From: Paramecium tetraurelia
Taxonomy: Eukaryota; Ciliophora; Oligohymenophorea; Peniculida; Parameciidae
Assembly (NCBI RefSeq): GCF_000165425.1
Contig: NW_001799266.1
Span: forward strand, 186,001-250,000
Length of the DNA: 64,000 nt
Direction: 5' to 3'
In this document: positions 1-10,787 of the stretch, in pieces
Position numbering within the stretch: position 1 is the stretch's first letter
Layout: the number at the start of each line of letters is the position of its first letter
The notes under the pieces: model-generated
Database searches by the model: none
Seen by the model: only the letters and a program-made list of their open reading frames with translations
What the model was told of the DNA's origin: nothing
Translations under genes and position numbers: made by a program

Positions 1-1145
1 TTGAAAAGAGGAAGATAGATTAAATATGGGACACCATAGTTATGATCTAAGCATACCCATATGATTTTTATGGGAAACTTATTTTTAAAGCAAAAGAGAA
101 TCCAGAAAAGTTTGAAAACAATAGATTATCTAAATAGTCTCTTAGCAAAGACACGAAGAAATTCAAAGAAGAAGATAAGCCAACGGAAGCAAAGTAGAGT
201 AAATCAAAAATAGCAGATGATAGTATGAAGTTGACTGAGGAATAAAAATAAAAATTAAATGAATTAAATAAGACTAGATATCAACGTATAACATACATTA
301 AGGATGATATCAAATATTAAGACCAGTACGATAAAGCCTTAGAGTAAATTTGTTAAATCAACAATCCTAATTTTTAGACTGGCAATCATATCCGTCAACA
401 TGAACTTTACTTAAAGGAGTTAAAGAAGAAGAGTATGTCATAATATTTATAGTAATACTCTATTATATTGTTAGTTATCACATGTATTAGATTGTACACT
501 TTTTTGAAGCATATCATCAACGAAAAATAATGAAATTGAGGCTGGATTTTGCTAGGGATGATTTTGATAATCTGTATATAATAGATGCAGGATAATTATA
601 GTTTATAGATGTAAGAAAGATTGAGTGGGATGAATTGATATTGAAAGAGATATCTTTGATTAATCCAGATTATAAATAGCTAGTCTTAAGAGAAATAGAG
701 GAGAAGGAGAAGTTGCAAAGGGAGGGTGAAGTGGTAGTCAATCACTAGAGATAGAAATATTTAAAATAGGCTTTTGATGAGGTTGTAGGTTACTTCAGAG
801 AATAATACAGCAAAGCTATTGATAAATGTGAATCAGAACTGTAAAATCAACCAGATATTGATAAGACTGATGAAATCTTTAAAAAAATCAATCCGAGAGC
901 AGATTTGAAATTCTCAGAAATGTTAGCTATTCATAAACCTGACGAGATCATTAGACAGAAGGATTTATTGAGCAATTTCAGAATTGAATTAAGCAAGATT
1001 TTTGAGTCAATAGAAATATTATCGATAATCTAAGTAATTGGTTGAGAGTAAAGAGAGATACAAGAAATAGTTGAGATTAAGTGCTAGTAAATTATCAGCA
1101 GTTGATTTGAGATCATCTTCGAAATATGCATTCACTACTAAATGA
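1..1145 (+). CDS. Hypothetical charged/helical protein, 5' end cut by the window
   Basis: The frame is open from the left edge and ends at TGA 1143-1145, with many TAA/TAG read as Gln. I recognise no family. The protein is Lys/Glu/Gln-rich. Its middle part (from about 491) reads smoothly, with segments such as IVHFFEAYHQRKIMKLRL and DNLYIIDAGQLQFIDVRKIE, followed by a long helical stretch. Two frame changes are needed. The first fits a 20-nt intron at 433-452 (GTATGT...TAG). The second fits an intron starting at 1034, of 22 nt or 37 nt; both restore the last frame, which ends LSAVDLRSSSKYAFTTK. The start codon is not visible. That it is a real gene is well supported by the sustained frame; the exact exon ends and any function are not. 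Confidence 0.6.
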
Positions 1146-1178
1146 AAATTTATTAACTTAATATGTAATATGAAGTAA

Positions 1179-1574
1179 TCAAAATTGGAGCAATTCATGG
1201 AGAATATAGTTTTAAATTTCCCTTAATTCTCTTTAAAGTGCAGATAAATTTGATTTAGTTTCTGTCTTAAACTATGCAACGACTTGCAGCATTTATAATT
1301 TTATTATTCTTAATTTAATCTGTTGCTTCTGTTCTTCAGTGATCTCAGTTTTCTGTAAGGTTTCATATAAGGAATTTTCAGTTTCTTAAATTTCGCTTAT
1401 GGTGTTAGTTAATTTTTATGTGATTGTATTCAAAGTTGTTGTATTATTAAGTTCGTAGTATTATTTAAAAGTTGGTATTTAAATATTCTTATTTTCTTTC
1501 TCTTAATCGTTAGGGTAATATTTGGTTTCGTAGTTTTCGGACAAATGCGAAACCGTACTATTGTTTGAATTCAT
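1179..1574 (-). CDS. Small hypothetical coiled-coil protein (131 aa)
   Basis: A single uninterrupted frame runs from ATG (1574) to TGA (1179-1181), 132 codons, using TAA/TAG as Gln. The N-terminal third is polar (Ser/Asn/Tyr). The rest is a strongly heptad-like helix (TNTISEIQETENSLYETL, then EEQKQQIKLRIIKLQMLQ). No signal peptide or membrane segment is visible. It is convergent with the upstream plus-strand gene (33-nt gap) and divergent from the plus-strand gene starting at 1620 (45-nt gap), so the whole space is filled by compact genes. The family is not recognised; a structural or ciliary role is possible but unsupported. Confidence 0.6.
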
Positions 1575-1619
1575 CTAACAGATAATTAAGATATTCTGAA
1601 TGTATATAATTAAAATTAA

Positions 1620-2662
1620 ATGATTCATTTATCTAGAGGATTGAAGAATCAACTTAGACAAGTCACAATTCAAAACTTTGCTAATTCTACTAGAGTACCC
1701 AATCCTTTTGCACATCATGACGATCACGGAGACCATGACGATCATGGAGATCACGGTCATGGAGATCATGGACATGGAGATCATGGTCATGGACATGGTG
1801 ATCATGGACATGGAGTACCTCATGGTAGAGGCAGACCCAAGGTCGAATTCAATACAATTACTCAACATAGAGATCACTAGAACTTATATACTTATTTATG
1901 AGTGTAATCATTCATTATTGAATCATAGAGGGTCCTGGCTATATGCATTATCCAGGTGTCAATTACAATGAAGCTCATGGCAAACCCTATGACTGGAGAG
2001 ACGATCCAAAATATAATCCAGACTACATCACTCCAACAAAACATGTTGGTTGTCCAGATCCAAAAACATACGTATGGCCATTCGAAGGAAAGCTTGTTCA
2101 TTTCAATCCTTCTGAGGCCTTGCCTTAAGATCATCTTTACAACCCATCACTTCTTTTAAAACCAGAAAACAAATAAATAGGACAACCAATCTAACATTTG
2201 ACTGCAGCCTAACAAGACTAAGATGCTGATGTGAACCATGAATTTGATTATGAATCAGAAGATTGTGATTTCTAAACCGAGAGCTTCAGAACATAGCATT
2301 TCAGAAAAAGAGGACCTATGTGGCCATGGGCTGCAATGGCTACTATGCCATTAGTCTATTTCTGTAATATTCTCCATCTTATTCTGTTTAGGGGTTGAAT
2401 TCCTTTACCAAAGATATCCAGATGAAGATCACTGGAGAATCACTCACCCACCCCCTCTCAACTTCCCTGATAGTGAAGTAATTCTTATCATAATTTCATC
2501 TAGGATACTGACGATACTGACACTTATTAAGATTATCATTCACCAAGTGGTAAATTCTTGAGGGATATTGGTATTATTGGAGATTTGTGGTTTGATATTA
2601 AGGATGGTAAGAAGGTAATGAATAAATGGTCTGGATGCAATCAACCCCTTCCAGATATTTGA
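1620..2662 (+). CDS. His-rich probable mitochondrial membrane protein
   Basis: The start ATG at 1620 opens a basic, hydroxylated N-terminus (MIHLSRGLKNQLRQ) that looks like a mitochondrial targeting sequence. A low-complexity Gly-His-Asp repeat follows (about residues 33-65). The rest is rich in Pro/Tyr/Trp/Asp (YDWRDDPKYNPDYI, DPKTYVWPFEGK), with one hydrophobic segment near PMWPWAAMATMPLVYFW, and it ends at TGA 2660-2662. Introns of 28 nt (ending just before GGGTTGAATT, about 2392) and 26 nt (about 2478-2503) are clear. The splice pattern around 1842-1928 is less certain. Removing 29 nt (1842-1870) and 27 nt (1902-1928) gives a consistent 310-aa frame. The one-membrane-span layout is reminiscent of accessory respiratory-complex subunits such as NDUFB8, but I cannot demonstrate homology. 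Confidence 0.6.
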
Positions 2663-2680
2663 ATAATACAAAATAAATTA

Positions 2681-2971
2681 TCAAAGAATTATTATATTAA
2701 CTTAAAATTGTAATATTTCATTAATTTCCTTGAAATCTCCCTCCTCTATTTGTTTTTCTACTAGCAATTTCATATTTATAATTCTTGAAGTTTCATATCT
2801 TCCATCCATTTTAATCACTTTTATTCCATTAAATTAAGCTTAATTCTATTTGGTTTAATATAGAGTTTATAATTGCAAATGATCTTCTAATAAATTTAGG
2901 AAATAGAAATTAAACTTTTCCTTATTCTTTTTTTAATTGCTGAAATCTATCCAAAATTTAATTATCTACAT
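2681..2971 (-). CDS. Possible small hypothetical gene (about 96 aa)
   Basis: On the minus strand a frame without TGA covers most of the 2.7-3.1 kb gap and ends at TGA 2681-2683, 18 nt from the convergent gene that ends at 2662. An internal ATG at 2971 gives about 96 aa, but the open frame continues upstream of it without another ATG. The C-terminal part looks like coding sequence (MKLLVEKQIEEGDFKEINEIL). Because TGA is the only stop, open frames of this size occur by chance in such AT-rich DNA, so this remains a candidate. If it is not coding, the gap 2663-3122 holds only AT-rich spacer and the start region of the next gene. Confidence 0.3.
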
Positions 2972-3122
2972 TTAATCACTAAGTCGATTGGCTTGTATGT
3001 CCAGTGAACTCCGATTATCTAAAATTTTATTTTTGTAGAGGTTGAATTGCGTTCTCAAATGAGGAAGTATATTAATGTATAAAAACGGTATTTATATAAA
3101 TATTATTATTATTGAAAAAAGA

Positions 3123-4373
3123 ATGAAAAGTATTTCAGGAGTGTTAGTCATTCTCCTTTTGAGTTAGAGCGTATTTTGCAGTCCCAAAAAGATCAATACA
3201 GACTTTTTGAATTTACTTAGTTCTAAAACAAATGTCTTAAGTTCTCAAGATGCCATTCAATCAGTGCTTATTTTGCTTGAAGATCTGTAGGGAGCAAATG
3301 TTGAAGCTCAAGATAAGGCAGACCTCACCTTCTAACGCTTTGAATCAGCCATTTTGAAGGACGTCAATGAGTTCTCAGGAATTGTTAATGTAAATTCAAA
3401 GAGTGCTGCTGCAGCCTAATAAGACTTAGAAGCTGTCGAGTATTTATTTATCATTAAAAAACATCAAGTCTTAAGATCCAATAAACAACTGATTACTTGA
3501 ATTGGAATAACAAGCGATATAAGGCAAATGAAGTCAAGCTTGAAAATTTGGCTGAATAACGATGCGAAGCCAATGCTCTTTTCATTGATACTCTGAGAGA
3601 ATACAAAAATGCTCTTTCAGTTCTTGATTGGGTCAGAAGTGATGCTCAAAGCAAATAAAGTACCTTTGTAGAGAAGAATCACATTGGAGATTATGCAGAG
3701 AAATTGAGCAAGTATGCAAACTTGTTTGAAGAGCAAGCTGTCTAAGACTTTGGTAAATTAGGTGAACAAGAAACTTCATTTGCATAAACAAGTAGTTTTC
3801 CATATTAAATTTAAGGATCCCACGGTAATGGAGAATAATTGGCTTCATTGGTGGAAAAAGATGTTGTTGGAATCATCCAATAATTAATTGAAAAATTGAG
3901 AGATACAATCAAAAGCTTAGAAGAATAAGAAATCTAATCTGCTAATGATTTTGCTGATTTCAAAACTAACTTGCTTGCTGAATAAGAATCTCTTAAATAA
4001 GAATATGATGCCAAAGCTAAATTCTTGAACTCACTCCAAAATGATAAGGAATTGGCTTCAGATATTTTGACCAAGAAGAAGGAACTCCAAGAATAAAGCA
4101 TGAGAATCTTAAGTTTGACCTAAGGTAAATTATCAATTACTATTCTTTTTAGAGGAATACAATTACAAGAAGAAGTTGTACAATTCTGAAAAAGAGAAGA
4201 GACACGAAGAAAACTAATTATTGGAGGAATCTCTTTTAATCTATAGAGAGAAGATTGCAACAGTCAATGAGTATTTGAAAAAGAGAGTTAATGAATACGT
4301 GGGTGACTCCCTTATTGAAGAACATGCAGTCAGTAATCAAGCACCAGTCCAAAATAGAAAGGGAAAATAATGA
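3123..4373 (+). CDS. Trichocyst matrix protein-like secretory protein (TMP family)
   Basis: The 397-aa product begins with a signal peptide (MKSISGVLVILLLSQSVFC, cleavage near Cys19) followed by an acidic, Ala/Gln-rich helical chain. The family hallmark is visible mid-protein: DYLNWNNKR, then the Cys-containing RCEANALFIDTLREYK, as in the proteins that crystallise in Paramecium trichocysts. A second helical half (QQLIEKLRDTIKSLEEQE) and a basic tail follow. Two introns, 3440-3468 (29 nt, 3' end CAAG) and 4125-4152 (28 nt), give an exact frame to TGA 4371-4373. TMPs are made as proproteins, cut in secretory vesicles, and form the expandable core lattice of trichocysts. Membership in the TMP superfamily is inferred from signal peptide, composition and the RCEAN-type motif; the subfamily is not assigned. 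Confidence 0.7.
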
Positions 4374-5355
4374 AAAACCAACAAACATTAAAATTATTAT
4401 AATTTAAAAAGTTTCTTCATAAAGGCTAAATTTATAAGTATTAATACATTTCTTTTAAAAATGATCTTAAATTAAATAATATCTAATTAATTGTATAATT
4501 TATACTATCTTAATCCCAAAAGATTTTTAACCTCAAAATTTTAGAGTAAATTTAATCATAATATTATGATTAAATTTACTCATCAATCGTTTCTTAATAA
4601 TATTATTCAAAGATATAGATTTAAACTATAATTATGCAGGTGTTTGTGAAAGATCCCATTCTTATCTTTAAAATACAAATGTCTATATTTTCTGTAATTA
4701 AAATAGGCTATATAATATAGTCTCTAGTACAAAACATCAACAACATGTCTAGATGGAATTAATTCAAAGCAGTTATAAACCAAAAGACAAGTTTTCCTAG
4801 GTAAAGTATAAATATAGCAACTAAAGTAAGAAGTAAGATTAAATTTCAAGATTAATTAGAGAAGATCCATTATTTATAATATCTCTTGTTTTCATTAGTA
4901 ATTCAAATTTTCGATTTAATACCATATACTTATAATAACTAAATATGAAATAATAATTCATCAATGCAGAATATTTGATACATAAAATACAAATCAAAAT
5001 ACACGAATAGATTATAGAACTATAAAACATTTAAAACAAATTAATTGGTTTAATTTATTCTATTTAATCAAAATTTATGATTATTTAGAGTATTTATTCG
5101 AGATAAAATCTAAATGTCATACTGTATTATGTAAAATCTAATTGATTTCGATCTTATATCTTTAGGAGTAGTGATGGGGAATAACTTATTTATAGGATTA
5201 ATAATTCAGTGTTGGTAATTGAGAACAACTAGTATAGAGATTCTTAGTAAGAGAATTGAAAATTTAATAAATTATATATAAATGAACAATTAATTTATAT
5301 CCAGTTACTTAGATAAATACATAAATATTTATTGTACTACGTGTTTATAATGATA
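4374..5355. other. Long AT-rich intergenic region without a recognised gene
   Basis: This stretch lies between two convergent genes (stop at 4373 on plus, stop at 5356 on minus). No frame on either strand has protein-like composition over a useful length. The one notable element is a perfect 38-bp palindrome at 4544-4581, annotated separately. At almost 1 kb the gap is long for this window, where neighbouring convergent genes are usually separated by well under 200 nt. Confidence 0.6.
4544..4581. repeat. Perfect 38-bp palindrome
   Basis: The arm GAGTAAATTTAATCATAAT is followed immediately, with no spacer, by its exact reverse complement. The symmetry breaks at the flanking bases (A at 4543 and A at 4582). 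It sits in the middle of an AT-rich gap between convergent genes and could form a hairpin or cruciform. No protein frame explains it. Confidence 0.9.
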
Positions 5356-5801
5356 TCAATAGAAGAAACCAAGGATTTTACCTCCAATATGTCTTTATCT
5401 GGCTTCTTCGTGTGTAAGGATTCCAACATTGGTTGTAAGGACGACGCAACCAAATTGTCTAGCAGGTAGAATGTTGTTAGCCCATCTTTCAAATTCTCCT
5501 AATGTAACATCATATCTAGGAGAGATCACACCACATTTATTAATGCGTCCTAGAATTTAATGATTATTGGATACCCAATAATTCAACAACAATCTTGCCA
5601 CTTCTATGATCATCAACGATTTCGAATTCACCAATGTAGCCGTGTCTTTGCATAACTTATAAGAACTTCACAACTAATTTGGATGTGGGTCTAATGAGCA
5701 CTTGCTTTCTTCCTTGTCTTAAATAGTTAGGACAACAAGTACAACCTTTCAGCGTTCACAATAGAACGGAGGCAATCATTGAGGACATTCATTTTCACCA
5801 T
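5356..5801 (-). CDS. RPS15A: Small ribosomal subunit protein uS8 (RPS15A)
   Basis: This is the cytosolic 40S protein uS8, which binds helix 21 of the 18S rRNA central domain. Removing introns of 28 nt (after [18 protein letters not shown]) and 25 nt (after VVELLG) gives exactly 130 aa, the usual eukaryotic length. Family landmarks are complete: [18 protein letters not shown] at the start, [41 protein letters not shown] and the C-terminal [14 protein letters not shown] is at 5801 and TGA at 5356-5358. It is a good calibration gene for the code: Gln is written TAA or TAG at several conserved positions. It lies 84 nt downstream of the dynamin stop on the same strand. Confidence 0.97.
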
Positions 5802-5885
5802 TGGTCAATAAATATTTTTTTTAATTATTTTTAAATCTTATTTAATATGCTAACTTATTATTTTAATATGTTATAATATGTTCAA

Positions 5886-7944
5886 TCAACCACGGCCCTT
5901 CGAAAGACTTGCATAATGGATAAAATAATTACTCTGGGTCTTATTTAAGTACTTTCTTAGCCTATTTCAATGCTTTCAATGTTTTTTGTTGTTGTTATCT
6001 TTCTTGGAGGATGTAGACAGGCTAGAAGTAATAAATAGCAATTCCTTTACCTCTTCCAACATTTAGAAGACATTGTCACTCTTATTCATTTGATCATATA
6101 AAACCCATCTACATTTTGTCCAAAGTTTATTTGACTAAGTAATACCCAATGTACTAAAACTATTAGAAGAATAGTTTACTTTTGGAATGCTATCTCTTAG
6201 ATTTCTGATTAAGATTTTGTAATAGAGATCAACTCTATTTCTGAGTTCTCTGACTAAGATCTTTTTTGGATCCACAGTCTTAGTGTTTTGTTTGAATACA
6301 AGATCTGCCTTGGTTGTTAAGTATTCTTCATCGTTTGTATAGATGTAATTCATTTCTGCATCAATTTAATTGATCACAACTTGTTCAGCTTTGGCTCTTT
6401 GAGACTCAATGACTTTACGACTCATTTCTGAGATTTCATCTAGGACTGAAGGGAATCTAGTGAATACCTAAGTAGAAGAGGATTGAATACTTTTCTTAAG
6501 ATTTGTTAACTGATTTCATCCATATATTAGAATATTTGATCTAGAACATCTTAAGCAGGTCTGATGAGTGCTTGAACTTGAGGGACAATTAAATAGAGAA
6601 AACTATCAAAAGAGGGGAATCCTGGAATACTATCACCTTAATGTAATTGATCAGCCAATTCGATATCTTTATCTAGATAACAATCAGTGACATGATATTT
6701 TTCATCTGCATATTCTTGATAGAGTTCGTTAAACATTTGTTTAATTTTGGCTCCTCCTGTGAGTTCAATTTTCTTTTCCTCATCAGTAATTGTAGCCTCA
6801 TTTTTATCATATTTTCCATCCATTGTATTTTTAAATCCATCTGTATAATCTTGAAGTAAATTAAAAACTAATTAGACTTTGTCTTTTTAATCTCTTGGTA
6901 ACTCGGTACCAAGCAATTTGAGTTTATCTTCGCATTCATCAGCTTTAGTATCAATTTCCTTAATAATATCAGGTAGACACTTTCTAATGTGTTGATATAA
7001 GACAGTTGTCAATTTTTCAGTTAAGGCTCTGGTTCCTAAAATATCTTAAGGGATTCCAGCATATCTAGGATCATTAGCAAAGTAATCCTCTTCTTGACGA
7101 AGTGCTTTTTAAACAGGAACTTTATTAATGATATCTTATTAGCTTCGATTTTTGACTCCTATATATCCTAATCTCAATTTGACTTCCTCATTCAACAAAA
7201 CTTTGGATGCATCTGAACCTTCTCCCATAATATCGATTTTAGTGATTACACCAATAGTTCTGATGCCATCTGGATCAAGTTGACGAGCTAATTTCAAAGA
7301 TCTCTATGTCGTAATATCCTAACTTGCAGGCATTACACATAGAATGATGGTTCGTTCATCTTCGCAATATCTATGGTTTCATAAATTAGAAATACCTTTT
7401 GCACATATTTAATGTAATTTCTTCAATATTGTGAGGTTGATCAGAATCTCTCAATGGGATAAGAGTAATTCCTGGCAAATCTATAATTGTAAGATCTGGA
7501 CAATCAGGTGACCAAATTGTCAATTCGATAGGATCAGGTAAGATGTCTATGCTCAAACAATTACTTTACTCTTCTTCTATCCAGCCTTAGCATCAGTTAA
7601 TCTATCGATTTCCTCACGAACTTTAGTGAAATCTGTAAACTTCTTTTCTGGTACTTCCTTGAAGATTGCCCAAGGTTATAATCTTTCTTGAATATGGACA
7701 AGACGCAATTCCAAAGGGTCTACGAGTTACAACACCCTTTATTGAATAGCAATTAATCAATTACATCACCCCTAGGTAAGAAATCCAATCCACAAATGTT
7801 TTCCAATAAACTACTCTTTCCTGCACTCTACATTCCCACAACACATATTCTTGGCAATTTAATGTAATCTTAAACACCACAATCTCTTAGATCATCAATG
7901 AGAGTGACCATCTTTCTCATATTATCCCATAATCCAGATTTCAT
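5886..7944 (-). CDS. Dynamin-like GTPase (DRP family)
   Basis: The product is a large membrane-remodelling GTPase. In order: G1 P-loop in [18 protein letters not shown] (about residues 36-53), the [12 protein letters not shown] block, G3 DLPGI, G4 TKID in [11 protein letters not shown], the middle domain, and a C-terminal GED (SIPK...[14 protein letters not shown], then [17 protein letters not shown]). The short tail is DPDLSKGRG, with no PH or proline-rich domain, as in DRPs for endocytosis or organelle division. Six introns (23-29 nt) are identifiable. Three one-base frame breaks remain: at the AAA/GGG run near 7713-7718, around 7566-7578, and at the A-run 6100-6103. The first two compensate each other. 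The net length (3n+1 after splicing) agrees. Either these are sequence errors or this is a damaged paralogue. Start ATG is 7944. Confidence 0.85.
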
Positions 7945-7972
7945 CGTAATAATGAATTAATTAAAAAAAAAA

Positions 7973-10736
7973 TCAATTTTTCAATTCCTTTTAGTCCATC
8001 ACAGCTTTAAATAGATTCATCTTATAGGCATCCCATTTCTTAACTTTCTTTGCTTCCTCAGCATCAAAAATAAGATCGAATTCAGGTTTTCTCTTAATTC
8101 CATCAATCAAATGTTGTTTCAAAGGTTGGCTAACCAAATGAAATAGTCCCTTATCCAATTTGTACACCTCAGTCTTAGCTGCATCACTAATCACTGTCAA
8201 TCTACTTCTTTCCGACAGATCATATTTCATTTCCATTATGTCCTCATCAAACAATTTATATTCATTCAATAACACTCTCCCCATAAAAAAGTCTCCTCTT
8301 ACAAATTCTTTATAAAGAAAATGGTATTTGAATGCCATATACTCTTTATTTTTATATATTTCCTAATATTAAAATGATTAAGGTATCCCTAATCCAGGCA
8401 CGTTCTCTAAATCTAAGGATGTATTCTTCACTCTCATTTTCTTGTCCTCTCTAATTTAAGCGTCTCTAATATTGATATTTTATTACAATCTATTAAACCA
8501 CATTTCAATGGCTTCTTCTTATTTGGATCATCCGCTCTCATCACTTTCAAATCTCTAATGAACACTTCCTCCTTCACACACTTGCATCTCCCACTTGCAA
8601 CAATGTAAAAGTATTTCTATGGTTCACCTTCCTTCAAAATCACTTAGCCCAATCTATAGGTTTCACTTTCCAATAGATTTGCTATAGGTATCAATTCCAT
8701 TTAAGATAGAAACTAGTATAATGAGTAGCAGTAATACATCAAAACAAGGCATAGTCAATAATGTCTTTAATTTATCCTCCAATTCTGAGGTAATGACATT
8801 CAGAATAATGCTTTTGAAATAATCTCTTGAGATAGCCAATAAATAAGTATCAACAGCACATTCAATTGAAGCACTTCTCTTCGGTTAGATTTTAACTTAT
8901 TCTTGTTTCTCTTCTTCATTGTAATCTTTCTTCCACCAATTCTTAGCCTTTTCCTTCTGTTATTCCGATCTCTACATCTCACCTCTTATCATATTTAATG
9001 TGTATTTGCTGTTAGAATGCAACTAGTTTTAATCAGGTCTATTAATTTTAGTGTTTGGATCAATCAAGGCCAATTCACCAAATTGTTACCCTGTATATAG
9101 AGTACTTACAATTGGATTACAATCAGCCACATGGGGGTTCTTAATTCTTACATGGCAACCCCCATTAAGGATTATATACATTTATTCTCCAACATCACCT
9201 TCATAAAAGATATATTCACCGCATTTGTAAAAAACCAAAGAACTCAATTTTAACAATAAAATTCTTGTTTATTTACTGAACTACCAAAAGAATTTTAGGT
9301 TTTTGCAAATCCCATCCAATACTTAAATTAGACATATATAATTTACATTCATAATTCCTATCATCTACTGATTTCTTTAACTCTCTTAATACTAAATTGA
9401 TCTCATCTAATGAGAAATGATCTCCAACCTTTAAAAATGGTGCTGGTTTATCTATCTTATTTTTCTGAGCATCCTCATATAATTTGTTATCCTCTTTGAC
9501 CATTTATTCAAACTTTTATTGAGTCTCCTTCAATTGCTATTCAAACGATCTATTTATTGGATCCACTTTAGCAAAAAAGTTTTATTATTCAACTAAAGGT
9601 TTATTAAATATTTAGATCTCATCATCCAGCATTTCAAAACTTTCTTCCTTGGCTAAATCACCATCATCTTCTAATTCACTCAATAATGAATTATGCTAAT
9701 CAAATTTGTCTAATAACACTTCTCTTTTAGCCATTGCTCTCTTCTTTTCTGCCTATGCTTACTTCATCTCTAAATATGGTCTCAAATCATCTAAGAATTG
9801 CTTTCTTTTCTTCTTTATATATTCCTTCTCTTTCTATGTCAATACATTTGTTTCTAAATCCAAATGAGTCAATGATTTCTCTAATTCATGTACTGATTCA
9901 TCCCTAGGTTTATTTGCTGTATTTGCCTATATCACAACCTTTTAAGCCAAGTCTTTCCAACAATCACCTAAAGGGTTCTCTCTTTTATAATTTGTTGTCT
10001 TGGGTCTGTTTTCAGGTAATAACTTTCGTTTCTTTACCTATTATGATTGAACAGGCCTATTTGATATTGTTTTCTCAATTAGCTCTCTCTGTCTTTCCAA
10101 TTTGGAGGATTAATTACGAGGCAATTATTGATAATTTACTAATCTAATCGATGATTTTAATCGTTCCATATGTTTATGAACATGGGGATTCACTGTAAAT
10201 TCATCAAAATCATTCTAATATAAATATTTTTCCATTTCTTACAATATACTCAGGAAATTTATTTTAAATTACAAATTATCCTGCTGTCGGTTCCATCTTA
10301 ATAACTTATGGCACTCGTTAAATCAATTATCTGAAATCTTAAGTTGGTTTTGGCTTTCTCTAAGCACCCTCAGGAGCTGTGGTAGCTCTAATTTCAAATT
10401 CAGGTTCTTGAGTTTGCTTTGATTGCTACACATCCTCATCATGAATTGATTGCATCTACATTGGTGGAGGTTCTTGAAAAAAGGGATACTGCAATTGTGG
10501 AACCTTTTTTATAGGTCTTGCTATAGGTTGTGCACTAATTGGAAGCCCTTATATAATAACCAAACTACATTACCTTTAATTAACTTAGCTGAATAATATG
10601 CAGATGTTATTCTATTTTATTATTTCAATTGTGGATATATCACACTTACAGTGGCAGCTGATTCATGTTTCTGTATTGATTTTGTTTATGTTTCCTATTA
10701 ACCAAGTTATTTCTTATTATTAAGTAGTGTTTTCAT
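7973..10736 (-). CDS. Cyclic-nucleotide-binding-domain protein
   Basis: This large protein (about 880 aa) has a long polar N-terminal region (Pro/Gln-rich, then Lys/Glu-rich helices) and a C-terminal half with cNMP-binding-type beta-roll domains. The first domain is clear: YKCGEYIFYEGDVGEQMYII, then TGQQFGELALID. A second follows (RLGQVILKEGEPQKYFYIVA) and a third, partial one may lie near EFVRGDFFMGRVLL. Regulatory PKA/PKG and cilia-associated proteins of this kind are abundant in ciliates; no kinase domain is present here. Introns of 26, 28, 21, 25 and about 21-23 nt are needed. One extra base in an A-run at 9258-9261 breaks the first CNBD. The protein ends at TGA 7973-7975, ten codons beyond an in-frame TAA that must be Gln. 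Start ATG is 10736. Confidence 0.75.
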
Positions 10737-10787
10737 TAGAAAGCAAAATGTTTGATATTTAATATATTTGTTATATAATTATTTCAT

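Noticed and set aside
1678-1971. Met/Ile-rich plus-strand frame and its minus-strand counterpart at 1629-1877.
   Set aside because: Both are shadows of the Gly-His-Asp repeat read in other frames.
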